Position numbers and translations under genes: made by a program. The notes below the pieces were generated by a model. The model saw only the letters and a list, made by a program, of their open reading frames with translations, was not told the origin of the DNA and ran no database searches. From Roseiarcus sp963781895 (GTDB taxonomy: Bacteria; Pseudomonadota; Alphaproteobacteria; Rhizobiales; Beijerinckiaceae), in contig CAWAIM010000002.1 in NCBI GenBank assembly GCA_963781895.1, positions 1 to 64,000 of the forward strand: 64,000 nt of DNA, read 5' to 3'. This document shows positions 17,962 through 27,136 of the stretch, piece after piece. Within the stretch, counting starts at the first letter, position 1, and each line of letters starts with the position of its first letter.

Positions 17962-18219
17962 TCAAGTGTAGAATTCGCTCTTGCCTGGAGTTTCCACCAG
18001 GACCCGTAGGCCTTTGATGACAACGCCTCCGTTTCTGAGAACAGTGACCTCGGAAAACCCGGTTTTGATCTGCAGCCCCTCCGGAATCACCTTCACGATC
18101 GACTCGAGTCGCTCGGCTTCCTTCCAAAGGATATGCACCAACTTGGTCAGACGCTCCACCTTGGCCTCCAGGGTCGCTTGCGGCGCGATGTCGTTGAACC
18201 CTTTCGCGATGCCTCCCAT
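17962..18219 (-). CDS. Small 85-residue protein of unknown function next to the acyltransferase
   Basis: This frame begins MGGIAKGFNDIAPQATLEAK after a good ribosome binding site (GGAG seven bases upstream). Residues 15-50 are predicted helical (LEAKVERLTKLVHILWKEAE). The last 40 residues look like a repetitive beta-strand segment (IKTGFSEVTVLRNGGVVIKG) resembling the tail strands of VgrG or baseplate-type proteins, though that is only a visual likeness. It lies about 25 bases before the HlyC-like gene on the same strand, so the two are probably co-translated. I do not recognise the family. Confidence 0.65.
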   Translation of the reverse strand: MGGIAKGFNDIAPQATLEAKVERLTKLVHILWKEAERLESIVKVIPEGLQIKTGFSEVTVLRNGGVVIKGLRVLVETPGKSEFYT

Positions 18220-18461
18220 GACGTTGCTCCTTCGGCGACGACGACACTTGCCTGACGCGACCCTGGAGGCGAGACTGAAGTCGCACGTGACCGGCGACGC
18301 CCCGCGAAAGCCTGAGGTCAGGCGGCGACGCCTCGCCGATATGCGATCGCCGCCCAGCCGCCAGCGCGCCGAATAGTCTGCCTCTCGCCGCCGGAGGTGG
18401 CAAGACGAGGGACCAGCGTGTCGGCGACTGGCCCCTTGGCGCCAAGGCAAAAGCGCGCCCT

Positions 18462-19432
18462 CTACGCCGCGGCCTTTTCGCGCTCGCTCGCGCGCCGCTC
18501 CGCCTCGAGGATGATCTCGACAATCCGGTCGGGCGCGACGTGGTGCGGCGCATGGCCGACGCCGGCAAGCGTCGTGAGGCGGGCGCCCGCGATGTCGCGC
18601 GCGCAGCCGGCCGAGTGGATGTGGGCGTAGACGACGCCGTCGCGATCGCCGGTGACGATCTCGGTCGGCGCGCGGATTTCGCGGTAGCGCGGCGACAGCG
18701 CCGCGACCGCGGCCTCGCCTCGACGACGTCCTCGCAGTTGGCGCGGAAATGCAGCGGCCGCAGCACCAGCGGCACGTGGGTGGATGCAATGAAATCCGGC
18801 GGCGTCGGATTGGGCGCGAACACGCTCGCGAGGCCCGAGCGCATCAAGGCCATGCCGATCGGCATTGTCAGCAGGCGGCGGAACGGCGGCCCGACGAGGG
18901 GATGGGCGCCGAGCGAATAATACCAGGCGACGCCGCCGGGCCACGGATGGCTGACCGGCGCAACCAGCACGAGGGCGCGCACGAACTCCGGCGAATTGAG
19001 CGCCATCGCCAGACCGGTCACTCCGGCGAGCGAATGGGCGACGACGACCGCCTGGGCGACGCCGAGGCGTTCCGCCGCGCGCCGAAGCATGTCCGCCTGG
19101 CGCTCGGGCGATGCGGCGGCGCGCCCGGCGATGCGGTCGCTCCAGCCGTGCCCGGGGCGATCGACGCAGAGGATGCGAAAGCCCTCCGCCCGCAATCTTT
19201 CGCCGAGCGCGACGCTCATGTCGGCGCAATTGCCCGAGGCGCCGTGCAGGAGCAGCGCCACGCCGCGCTCCTCGCCTTCAGCCGCCTGATCGATGACATG
19301 AATGGCGCCGCCACCGATCTCGACGCGCTCCCCGAGCGGCGGAAATCGCCCTTCGATGCGCCGGCTGGCGATGGCGGTGAAGACCCACAGGGCGCCCAGG
19401 AGGGCGGCGAAAACCGACAGAACCGCTAGCAC
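18462..19432 (-). CDS. Alpha/beta-hydrolase (frameshifted)
   Basis: Two frames join to give a hydrolase of about 323 residues. The first part has an N-terminal hydrophobic anchor (MLAVLSVFAALLGALWVF), the oxyanion motif LLLHGASGNCADM and nucleophile Ser in VVVAHSLAGVTGLAM. After a shift near 18720 the second frame supplies the acid in IVTGDRDGVVYAH and the catalytic His in GVGHAPHH. The span is 3n+2, so one base appears to be missing. This is the only clear deletion among the window's frameshifts. The start is a GTG at 19432. Substrate is unknown. Confidence 0.8.
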
Positions 19433-19484
19433 GGACCCGCGGATCTGCTCGGCGCGCTCGCGAGCCAGGGCGCGGGGCGCAGAC

Positions 19485-20099
19485 TCACAAACCCTGCCCG
19501 GCCAACGCCGCCTTCAGCCGTTCGATCGGCGCCTCGGCCTTGGTCCAATGCGGCGCGATGGCCAGCGCACGCTGGTAAACCTTCAGCGCCTCTTCGCGCT
19601 TGCCGCGCGACTCCAGGATGCCGGCCATGCCCATCAGCGCGCCGAGATGACGCGGTTCGCGCTTGAGCGTTTGGGCGATGTCGGCCATCGACCCGCTATA
19701 GTCGTCGTCGAGATAGCGCACGGTCGCCCGGGCGTTCCAGCCTTCAGCCCAGCCGGGCAGGAGCGCGATGGTCTGATCGAGGATTTTTTGCGCCGCCGGA
19801 TATGCGTTCGCCACCATCGCCTTGCGCGCCCGCGCCAGCAGCAGGTCGCCGGTGTCCGAGCCGGATTGCGCGTAGAGATGAAACAGGAGGCCGACGATCC
19901 CGTCGGTCTCGTCGGAATCCTTGGATGCGGCGAGCCGCGCATAAAGTTCGGCCTTGGCCTCGGCGGGCGTCGGAGGCGGCGCGGCCTGCTGCTTCGACTG
20001 CGGCGGAACCGCCGGCGGCTCGTCGGCGAACGCGGGCGCTTGAGCCATGACGGCCGCGATCGAGACGACCGCCAAAAGAGACGTCGCGCGAATCTTCAT
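19485..20099 (-). CDS. Secreted TPR-repeat protein
   Basis: This 204-residue protein starts with a signal peptide (MKIRATSLLAVVSIAAVMAQ, cleavage near AFA-DE), then a Pro/Gln-rich linker. It has about four TPR-like helical repeats (about residues 85-200), for example AQTLKREPRHLGALMGMAGI and ALKVYQRALAIAPHWTKAEA. TPR domains mediate protein-protein contacts. I use the ATG at 20099 because the signal peptide begins there; an upstream in-frame start would add 12 non-conserved residues. Partner proteins are unknown. Confidence 0.8.
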   Translation of the reverse strand: MKIRATSLLAVVSIAAVMAQAPAFADEPPAVPPQSKQQAAPPPTPAEAKAELYARLAASKDSDETDGIVGLLFHLYAQSGSDTGDLLLARARKAMVANAYPAAQKILDQTIALLPGWAEGWNARATVRYLDDDYSGSMADIAQTLKREPRHLGALMGMAGILESRGKREEALKVYQRALAIAPHWTKAEAPIERLKAALAGQGL

Positions 20100-20170
20100 G
20101 ACGCCGAGAGTAATGCGCCGAGGGGCGATCGTCAAAAACCGATCTGGCGCCCCATCGGCGCGGAAAGCGC

Positions 20171-20296
20171 TCAGCCCTGCCGGGCCTTGAAGCGCTTCTG
20201 CGTCTTGTTGATGATGTAAACGCGGCCCTTGCGACGCACGAGGCGATTGTCGCGGTGGCGGTTGCGCAACGATTTTAACGAGTTACGGACTTTCAT
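20171..20296 (-). CDS. rpmJ: 50S ribosomal protein L36
   Basis: A 41-residue basic protein starts MKVRNSLKSLRNRHRDNRLV and ends IINKTQKRFKARQG. This is the alphaproteobacterial L36. It is the zinc-free type, since the Cys/His zinc ligands of the Cys-containing form are absent. It is part of the large ribosomal subunit near the peptidyl-transferase region. The gene stands alone, downstream of a thioesterase on the same strand, as is common for rpmJ in this class. Confidence 0.95.
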   Translation of the reverse strand: MKVRNSLKSLRNRHRDNRLVRRKGRVYIINKTQKRFKARQG

Positions 20297-20473
20297 GATC
20301 TTCACCAAAGGGTCTTCCCGCGTGAGAAGGGCCCACGGCGGTCAAATTCGGAGGCGCTCCTATGCCCCAATCCGGCGCGGTGATCAAGTGCGCGGCCGAG
20401 GTTCTCGGTCGCGCCGGTATTGACCGGAGGCAAATCACCGGCGCGCCTCGCTGAAGCTGGCGGCTGACTCGCC

Positions 20474-20923
20474 TCAGCCCGCCTTCAATCCTTCCATCAG
20501 CCGCCGATGCCCGTCGGGAATTGAAACCGGGCGGCCGGAGGCGCGGTCGACATAGACGTGGGTGTAGCGCCCGGCCGCGGCCGCGGTCGGAGAGCCGGCC
20601 TTGAAGACCGCGAGATGATAACGCACCGAGGAACGGCCGAGATGCTCGACGGCGACCCCGACCTCGGCTGCTTCGGGATAGGTCAAGCTGGCGTAGAACC
20701 GGCAATTGCTCTCGACGACCAGGCCGACGATCGGGCTCGTCGCCGGATCGAGCAGCCCGGCCTCGATCAGAATGGCGTTCACCGCCGAATCGAACAGGGC
20801 GTAATAGACCACATTGTTGAGATGGCCGTAGGCGTCATTGTCGCTCCAACGCGTCGCGATGGTGGCGAAACGCGCGAAAGCCGTCCGGGCGGGCGGCTCC
20901 TTCCGATCAGGATCGTTCGCCAC
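20474..20923 (-). CDS. Acyl-CoA thioesterase (4HBT/YbgC-FadM type hotdog fold)
   Basis: This 149-residue hotdog-fold protein has the catalytic Asp motif RWSDNDAYGHLNNVVYYALF near its N-terminus, as in 4-hydroxybenzoyl-CoA thioesterase-like enzymes. The strand motif VVESNCRFYASLTYPEAAEV and the ending YVDRASGRPVSIPDG are also typical. It hydrolyses acyl-CoA thioesters, and the chain length is not predictable. The start is a GTG at 20923 without an obvious ribosome binding site. A tiny frame (20939-21034) with a good site ends 15 bases upstream and may couple its translation. Confidence 0.88.
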   Translation of the reverse strand: MANDPDRKEPPARTAFARFATIATRWSDNDAYGHLNNVVYYALFDSAVNAILIEAGLLDPATSPIVGLVVESNCRFYASLTYPEAAEVGVAVEHLGRSSVRYHLAVFKAGSPTAAAAGRYTHVYVDRASGRPVSIPDGHRRLMEGLKAG

Positions 20924-20938
20924 CGGCGCGCGGGCCGG

Positions 20939-21034
20939 TCAGATTGCGCGCAACCGCTTGACCGCGGCGAGCACGGTCTTTGCCGCCGTCGTCCGTACGA
21001 AAGGCGCAAGCGTTGCGTCGAGGGCGTGGGCCAT
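20939..21034 (-). CDS. Possible 31-residue small protein upstream of thioesterase
   Basis: An ATG at 21034 is preceded by GGGAGA four bases upstream. It opens a frame beginning MAHALDATLAPFVRTTAAKT and ending VKRLRAI. It could be a small amphipathic helix protein or a leader whose translation feeds the GTG start of the thioesterase 15 bases downstream. The ribosome binding site is the main evidence. There is no family match. Confidence 0.35.
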   Translation of the reverse strand: MAHALDATLAPFVRTTAAKTVLAAVKRLRAI

Positions 21035-21148
21035 GCATTCTCCCGATCATACAAGACATTCCCGTCGGTCTGGCGTCTTAGCCGCGCATGGCTAGCGTGA
21101 CAAGGCGACGAGGATTGAGATACGGCGCAGTGGACCAAGGAGCGCGCG

Positions 21149-22060
21149 ATGGCGAGTCCCGAGAGCGAACCCGACCCTTTCACCAGCGCGCGCGAGGCGC
21201 CGCCGCGCGCTTTGACCAGGCTTTCCCCGTTGGTGCGCCGCGTCATTGCGCCGAACGCCTCCCCGTTCACGTTCAACGGGACTTGCGCCTATATCGTCGG
21301 CCAAGGCGCGGTCGCGATCGTCGATCCTGGTCCGGACGACGAAACGCATGTTCGGGCGCTGCTGGCGGCGGTGGAGGGCGAGCGGGTCGAGGCGATCCTC
21401 GTCACCCATACCCACCGCGACCACAGTGTCGCCGCGAGGACATTGCGCGACGCCACGGGCGCGCGGATTGTCGGCGCCGCCCCCTTCGCGCCTCGAGGCG
21501 ACGGAACGGGCGGCCTCGATTCCTCGCATGACCGGGACTATGCGCCCGATGCGATTCTCGCTGACGGCGAGCGGCTGCAAGGACGCGATTTCACGATCGA
21601 GGCCGTCGCCACGCCCGGCCATTGCGCCAACCATCTGTGCTTCGCGCTCCTCGAGGAGAGCGCGTTGTTTTCCGGCGATCATGTCATGGGCTGGTCGACT
21701 TCCGTCGTCGCGCCGCCGGACGGCTCGATGGGCGCCTACATGACTTCGCTCGACAAGTTGCGCGGCCGCGAGGAGACAGTCTACTGGCCTGGTCACGGAG
21801 GGCCCGTCGTCGAACCGCAACGTTACGTGCGCGCGCTCATCCATCATCGTCGCCAGCGCGAGGCCTCCATCCTGGCGGCGCTGCAAGCTGGCGTCGAGAC
21901 GATCCCGGCCATGGTCGCCAGGATTTACGTCGGCCTCAACCCTTCCCTGACCCGCGCCGCCGGTCTCTCGACGCTTGCCCATCTTGAAGACCTGCGCGAA
22001 CGCGGTCTCGTCGTCGCCGAGTCGCCGGCCACGGGCGAGACGCGCTTCCGTCTCGTCTGA
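21149..22060 (+). CDS. Metallo-beta-lactamase fold hydrolase
   Basis: This 303-residue protein has the full metal-binding set of the MBL superfamily: HTHRDH (Zn ligands), PGHCANH, SGDHVMGW and a final WPGHGGP. The C-terminal winged-helix-like region (about 235-300, MVARIYVGLNPSLTRAAGLS) places it in the LACTB2/hydroxyacylglutathione-hydrolase-like group. Likely activity is hydrolysis of a thioester or phosphodiester. The start at 21149 gives a normal N-terminus. It is divergent from the thioesterase gene. Confidence 0.9.
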   Translation: MASPESEPDPFTSAREAPPRALTRLSPLVRRVIAPNASPFTFNGTCAYIVGQGAVAIVDPGPDDETHVRALLAAVEGERVEAILVTHTHRDHSVAARTLRDATGARIVGAAPFAPRGDGTGGLDSSHDRDYAPDAILADGERLQGRDFTIEAVATPGHCANHLCFALLEESALFSGDHVMGWSTSVVAPPDGSMGAYMTSLDKLRGREETVYWPGHGGPVVEPQRYVRALIHHRRQREASILAALQAGVETIPAMVARIYVGLNPSLTRAAGLSTLAHLEDLRERGLVVAESPATGETRFRLV

Positions 22061-22115
22061 GGCGTGAGGCCCCGGCGCAAGGCCGGCCCCGCGGGCGCCC
22101 AGCCGCGCCAAAGCT

Positions 22116-22896
22116 TCAGCGCTCGCGCAGGTCCTCGTCCACGGCGGCGGCGAATTTGCGGACGCGCTCGGCGTTGGCGCCGAAATCGTGCCGGCCCACG
22201 CGCGACACGGAGCGGACGTCGATGATCGTTTGGGTCGCCCCTGGTCTGATGCGGATGGCGATATCGTCGACAAAGCCGAAGAACAGCGACCGGTCCGTCG
22301 CCTCGATCAGCGCGGCGCCGTCGCCGCTGAGGTTCGGCGGCTCGGAATCGACGACCCGCCAGCCCAGATCGCCAGCGACGCTCAAGGCGAGCTGATAGGC
22401 CTCGGTCGAATCCATCTCGACCCTTATGGGCGCGATGTCCGGATAGGCGGCCCGCTGCGCCGCTCGCGTCTCCTCGCTCGAAGCGGGAGGCGTATGACCC
22501 GCCCGCGCCTTTCGGGCCTTGGCGGAGAGCAGGAACGTCGGCGGCGACTCGAGGTCGGTCGAGACGTCGGTGATCGGCGGCAGCGCGAAAGCGATGGCGG
22601 TCAGATAGGCGGGATAGGCGATGATCGCCGCGGCCAAGAGGAACGCGACGGCCGTCCGCCCCGCTCCACGCCGCCCGTCGCGCCAGATGACCGCCGCCGC
22701 GGCGGCGGCGAGCAGACCGGAAAACGCCGCCATCACCAGCGAGGCGGCGAACACCGACCATCGCGGCCGCGGGATCGGCCGCGCGCGAACGCGAAAGCGT
22801 CATTGCGACGACGGCCGTCGCGGCGGCGAAGAGCGCCAACCGCGGGGCCCAGACGGCCGAGCGGGCGACGGGTTCCTCGACAATCAGGCGGCGCAA
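22116..22896 (-). CDS. DUF1499 domain membrane protein (frameshifted)
   Basis: The N-terminal frame starts MRRLIVEEPVARSAVWAPRL with a first membrane helix. After a shift near 22750 the next frame gives two more helices (MFAASLVMAAFSGLLAAAAA and AVAFLLAAAIIAYPAYLTAI) and the DUF1499 domain. That domain includes PIRVEMDSTEAYQLALSVAG, LGWRVVDSEPP and IIDVRSVSRVGRHDFGANAE. The span is 3n+1, consistent with one surplus base. DUF1499 proteins are widespread in alphaproteobacteria and of unknown function. Confidence 0.8.
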
Positions 22897-22917
22897 TGGC
22901 GCGCCGCCAGGTTGTGG

Positions 22918-23385
22918 CTATTTGGCGGGAGCAGCGCCGCCTGCGGCGTAGCCGTTGCGGGTCGCGATCTGTCCGCCCGCGTCGGTGAAGGTCTTCGTAT
23001 CGTCGCCAAGCTGCACCGTCGGCATGCAATCCGGGTTGCAGGCGTAGGATACGCGGGAGTTGCCATTCTGCAAGACCACCACGGTCTTGGCCGGCAGAAC
23101 ACGCAGTTGCTTTTCGTAGATGACCGAGCCGTTTGAATCGACAGCGATCAGGTTGGTGTCGCCGAAGCCCTTGCCGGTTATGACCATCGACCCGCTGTTC
23201 TTCAGCATGGTCACGTCGGCGATCATCGGGTTGCCGATGATGAGCGTCGCCGTCCCGGGCGGCAGCTTGGCGATCTTGGCCTGATCGAGCGTGATCGCGA
23301 GCACTTCAGACGACTTTTCGGCGTGGGTCGAAGTCGCGCCAAGAGCGAGGACGAACGCGATGGCCAACGAAGCGCGAGCCGACAT
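22918..23385 (-). CDS. Pilus assembly protein N-terminal (secretin-associated) domain protein
   Basis: This 155-residue exported protein has a signal peptide (MSARASLAIAFVLALGATST, then HA-EK). A single domain follows, like the N-terminal domain of CpaC/RcpA secretins, with motifs LPPGTATLIIGNPMIADVTM and GKGFGDTNLIAVDSNG. The secretin barrel itself is missing. A C-terminal tail with two Cys (YACNPDCMPTVQLGDD) follows. I chose ATG 23385 because GGAGAG precedes it and the signal peptide starts there. No other pilus gene is nearby. Confidence 0.82.
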   Translation of the reverse strand: MSARASLAIAFVLALGATSTHAEKSSEVLAITLDQAKIAKLPPGTATLIIGNPMIADVTMLKNSGSMVITGKGFGDTNLIAVDSNGSVIYEKQLRVLPAKTVVVLQNGNSRVSYACNPDCMPTVQLGDDTKTFTDAGGQIATRNGYAAGGAAPAK

Positions 23386-23494
23386 CGGGATGCCTCTCCA
23401 ACCGCAAGGACGGCGCGTTTCGAGCGCCGAAAGACATTCCCATATCACTCGACAAAGGTGAACGAAGCTTCAACGTCGGCTCGGTTTGACCTCC

Positions 23495-25324
23495 TCAGGC
23501 GGTCGGAAATATCGCCGCGCCCTGGTCGGCCGGGCCAACGACGGCGCGAAACGCGCTGAACAGCTCCCGTCCCGTCCCGACATGAGCGGCCGAAAGGTCT
23601 GCCCGGACCGGCGTTCGGGCGGCCCATTCCTCGGGCGCGACCCTGACGTCGAGCCGGCCCGCTCCCGCGTCAAGACGAATGACGTCGCCGTCACGGACCT
23701 TGGCGATCGCTCCGCCCGCCGCCGCCTCGGGCGTGACATGGATCGCGGACGGCACCTTGCCCGAGGCTCCCGACATGCGGCCATCGGTGACCAGCGCCAC
23801 CCGATGGCCGCGATCCTGCAGGACGCCGAGCGGCGGCATCAGCTTGTGCAGCTCCGGCATGCCGATCGCCCTGGGTCCCTGGAAACGCACGACGGCGACG
23901 AAGTCCCGGTCGAGCTCGCCGGCGCGGAAGGCCGCATGCAGCTCTTCCTGGCTGTGGAACACGCGCGCCGGCGCTTCGATCAGATGGCGTTCCGGCGCGA
24001 CGGCCGAGGTCTTGATGACGGAACGCCCCAGCGGTCCATCGAGAACCCGTAATCCTCCGGTCGGCTGGAACGGATCGTCCGCCCCGCGCAGCACGGACGG
24101 ATCGCCCGAACGCTCGGGCGCGGCGCGCCATGCGACCGCGCCGTCGGCGCCGAGATGCGGCTCGATCGTATAATCGGCCAGCCGATCGCCCCAGACGGTT
24201 CGCGCATCTCCATGCAGGAGCCCGGCGTCGACGAGTTCCCGGATCAGCACGCCCATGCCGCCGGCGGCGTGGAAATGGTTCACGTCCGCCTTGCCGTTAG
24301 GATAGATGCGCGTCAGCTGCGGGGTGACTTCGGCGAGATCGGCGAAATCCTCCCAAGCCAACGAAATGCCGGCTGCGGCGGCCATCGCGACGAGGTGAAT
24401 GGTGAGATTGGTCGAGCCGCCCGTGGCGTTGAGACCCACGACGCCATTGACGATCGCTCGCTCGTCGATGACATGGCCGATCGGGGTGTAGTGGTTGCCG
24501 AGCGCGGTCAGCTCCAGCGCGCGACTGACGCCAAGCGTCGTCAATGCGTCGCGCAGCGGGGTGTCGGGATTGACGAAGGACGCGCCGGGCAGATGCAGGC
24601 CCATGATCTCCATCAGCATCTGATTGGTGTTGGCGGTGCCGTAGAACGTGCAGGTCCCCGGCGCATGATAGGCCTCGGCCTCCGCGGCCAGCAGCTCGGC
24701 GCGCGTCGCCTTGCCCTCGGCGTGAAGCTGGCGGATCTTCGACTTCTCGTCATTGCCGAGGCCGGATGGCATCGGACCGGCCGGCAGGAACACCGCCGGC
24801 AGATGGCCGAAGGAGAGCGCGCCGATGAGGAGGCCCGGCACGATCTTGTCGCAGACGCCGAGATAGACCGCCGCGTCGAACATGTCGTGCGACAGCGCGA
24901 CGGCGGTCGAGAGCGCGATCACGTCGCGTGAGAACAGCGACAGATCCATGCCCTTTTCGCCCTGGGTCACCCCGTCGCACATGGCTGGAACGCCGCCGGC
25001 GACCTGGGCCGAGGCGCCGACCGCGCGCGCGGCGCGTTTGATGAGATCGGGAAAACGGGCGAACGGCTGATGGGCCGAGAGCATGTCGTTATAGGCGGTG
25101 ACGATCGCCAGATTGGGTCCCGTCCCGTCGCGCAGCGCCGCTTTGTCGTCGACGCCGCAGGCGGCGAAGCCGTGGGCGAAATTGGCGCAGCCGAGCCGTT
25201 TTCGGGCCGGCCTCTTGGCGACCGCGGCCTCGATCCGTCCTAGGTAGGCGCCCCGCGCCGCGCGGCTGCGTCCGACGATCCGCTCGGTGACTTCGCCGAC
25301 CCGAGCGTTGAGTTCAGTCGTCAT
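23495..25324 (-). CDS. edd: Phosphogluconate dehydratase
   Basis: This 609-residue [4Fe-4S] enzyme dehydrates 6-phosphogluconate to KDPG in the Entner-Doudoroff pathway. Edd/IlvD family features include the Cys in VPAMCDGVTQGEKGM, the Cys in YLGVCDKIVPG, the Cys in APGTCTFYGTANTNQMLME and VTDGRMSGASGKVPSAIHVT near the C-terminus. The length fits Edd rather than IlvD (about 560-615), and IVTAYNDMLSAHQPF is the Edd-specific N-terminal block. Its usual partner eda is not in the window. Confidence 0.95.
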   Translation of the reverse strand: MTTELNARVGEVTERIVGRSRAARGAYLGRIEAAVAKRPARKRLGCANFAHGFAACGVDDKAALRDGTGPNLAIVTAYNDMLSAHQPFARFPDLIKRAARAVGASAQVAGGVPAMCDGVTQGEKGMDLSLFSRDVIALSTAVALSHDMFDAAVYLGVCDKIVPGLLIGALSFGHLPAVFLPAGPMPSGLGNDEKSKIRQLHAEGKATRAELLAAEAEAYHAPGTCTFYGTANTNQMLMEIMGLHLPGASFVNPDTPLRDALTTLGVSRALELTALGNHYTPIGHVIDERAIVNGVVGLNATGGSTNLTIHLVAMAAAAGISLAWEDFADLAEVTPQLTRIYPNGKADVNHFHAAGGMGVLIRELVDAGLLHGDARTVWGDRLADYTIEPHLGADGAVAWRAAPERSGDPSVLRGADDPFQPTGGLRVLDGPLGRSVIKTSAVAPERHLIEAPARVFHSQEELHAAFRAGELDRDFVAVVRFQGPRAIGMPELHKLMPPLGVLQDRGHRVALVTDGRMSGASGKVPSAIHVTPEAAAGGAIAKVRDGDVIRLDAGAGRLDVRVAPEEWAARTPVRADLSAAHVGTGRELFSAFRAVVGPADQGAAIFPTA

Positions 25325-25469
25325 GGCTTATCGCCTCCTTGTCAGGCTTTGGGGGAATTGGACCGCGCAGTGTCCGCCCGAATCTTCACGGGACAGCCCG
25401 CCGAGGCCTCAACGCCCCGTCATGACTTCATAGGCCTCCGCTTCCAGCTTGACTAGGCGCGCCGCGAGA

Positions 25470-26480
25470 TCAGAAACCCGCTTGCTGGTGGACCAGCCTG
25501 GTGAATTCCCGGCGTTCCTCCAGCGTCAAGTTGGCGGTGGCGACGTCGAGTTCTCCATCCTGGAGTCCGGCCGCCTTGGCGAAACTGTTCCAGGCGGCGG
25601 CTTTCGCGAGATCGCGTCCGAGCACGCGGCCGGTGACGTAGAGATGGGCGATTCGGTTCTGGGCGATCGGATTGCCGTGCGCGGCGGCAATGAGCAAAAT
25701 CTTGACCGCGCCGGCTTCGTCCTTCGCGACCCCTTCGCCGTTGAACAGCATGATTGCGTATTCGACCTGGCCGGCGATGATGCCGCCGTCGGCGGCGCGC
25801 CTGAGCCAACGCGCCCCCTCGGCGACGTCCTGGGGGACGCCTTTGCCCTCGCGCAGCATCACCCCGTATGAATAGGCGGCGTTGTCGTCGCCGGCGTTCG
25901 CCGAGCGCAGGAAGTATTGCGCGGCCTTGGCGAAATCGGGCTGCTGGCCGTTGGCGCTGTCGAGCGCCATGACGCCGAGATTGTAGAGCGCGCTGGCCTG
26001 TCCCTTTGCCGCCGCCCGCTCAAACTGCGCCTTTGCCGCGGCTCGATCCTTCGTTACCCCATTCGCTCCCTCCAGCAGCAGCGCGCCAAGCTCATAAGCG
26101 GCCTGCGGATCGCCAAGATCGCTGGCCATCCGCCACCAGCGCGAGGCCTCGATATCGTTACGGCCGAGCGCAGCGCCATCATGGTAGATTTGACCGATGA
26201 GCGTCATCGCCGCGGCGTCCTTCGAATTGTCGTCGATGCGCCGTTCGGCCTCCTTCAGAGCCGCGAGGAAATTGCCGCGCTGATAGGCGCCGAAAGCCAG
26301 GTCCGGCGGCTTCCCGTCCGCCCGCGGCGGCAGGGGCGACAGCGGCGGCTCAGGCGAGCCGAAACCCGACAGGTTCAGCAGCGGCGACGCCACGTTCGGC
26401 GCCGGGGCTTGGGCCCAGACGGCGTCGAAGGCGGGCAAGGCGAGGGCGACGGCGGCCCAGGCGAGCGAGCGGCGCGTCAT
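25470..26480 (-). CDS. Sel1-like repeat (TPR) secreted protein
   Basis: This 336-residue protein begins with a signal peptide (MTRRSLAWAAVALALPAFDA, cleavage near VWA-QA). It contains about five Sel1-like repeats (about residues 110-290), such as AAYELGALLLEGANGVTKDR and AAYSYGVMLREGKGVPQDVA. Such repeats form a protein-interaction solenoid. The start at 26480 overlaps the thiE stop by four bases (ATGA), so the pair is translationally coupled. The function is unknown. Confidence 0.85.
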   Translation of the reverse strand: MTRRSLAWAAVALALPAFDAVWAQAPAPNVASPLLNLSGFGSPEPPLSPLPPRADGKPPDLAFGAYQRGNFLAALKEAERRIDDNSKDAAAMTLIGQIYHDGAALGRNDIEASRWWRMASDLGDPQAAYELGALLLEGANGVTKDRAAAKAQFERAAAKGQASALYNLGVMALDSANGQQPDFAKAAQYFLRSANAGDDNAAYSYGVMLREGKGVPQDVAEGARWLRRAADGGIIAGQVEYAIMLFNGEGVAKDEAGAVKILLIAAAHGNPIAQNRIAHLYVTGRVLGRDLAKAAAWNSFAKAAGLQDGELDVATANLTLEERREFTRLVHQQAGF

Positions 26481-27136
26481 GGCGCATTCGCCGCGAATTG
26501 AGCGAGCAGTCCACGAGCCTCGCGGGCCGCCTCGCCAGGTGAAGCCGCGCTCCAGATCGCATCGTCGAGCGCGACGAAATCGGCGCCGGCGTGCGCGAGC
26601 TCGCCCGCCGCCTCGATCGAGTCGGCGAAGGCCACGCAAGGGGTTTCGAAGATCTCCGCCCACCAGCCGACCCGTTCGATCAACGGTCCCAGCGCCATGG
26701 CGGGGCCGCCGCCGTGGGGTTCGCCAAACATCACGTAATCCGCCCCCGCCTCACCCGCCGTCATCGCTTCGTCACGCGTTCGCAGCGCCCCGGCGCCGAC
26801 GATTCGATTCGGCTTCAGGATTTCGAGCGCCCGATCAAGCTCGGCCCCCGCGCCTCCGACATGAACGCCGTCGGCGCCGAGCCGGAGCGCGAGTCGCGCG
26901 TCGTTCTCGATCAGAAGCGCGCAGTCGGCGGCGACGCTGGCCCGAAGCAAGGGCGCGACAATTGCTTTCGCCTCGCTCTCGACGCCCGTCTCGAGACGCA
27001 CGAGCGCGCTGGCGACAGGAATTGCGGCGAGAACTTCGGCAAACACCTTCGCGAACGCCTCCGCGTTGCCGCCAGAGAGCGGCGGCGTGAAGAGATAGAG
27101 CGAGCAGCGAGGCGGCCTGGACAACGTGGTCTGCAT
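26477..27136 (-). CDS. thiE: Thiamine phosphate synthase (divergent)
   Basis: This 219-residue TIM-barrel protein couples the thiazole and pyrimidine halves of thiamine. Family features are ADCALLIENDARLALRLGAD, GVHVGGAGAELDRALE (GVHLGQ-like) and ADYVMFGEPHGGGP (the GP-motif region). Compared with typical ThiE the substrate loops are divergent, as in the second alphaproteobacterial ThiE-like group. The start is taken at 27136 (MQTTLSRPPRCSLYLFTPPL). It overlaps the Sel1-repeat gene by four bases. Confidence 0.8.
   Translation of the reverse strand: MQTTLSRPPRCSLYLFTPPLSGGNAEAFAKVFAEVLAAIPVASALVRLETGVESEAKAIVAPLLRASVAADCALLIENDARLALRLGADGVHVGGAGAELDRALEILKPNRIVGAGALRTRDEAMTAGEAGADYVMFGEPHGGGPAMALGPLIERVGWWAEIFETPCVAFADSIEAAGELAHAGADFVALDDAIWSAASPGEAAREARGLLAQFAANAP

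Noticed and set aside
16014..18023. A 669-codon minus-strand open frame
   Set aside because: It is antisense to pyruvate kinase and in the wrong frame for the acyltransferase. It has no recognisable domain.
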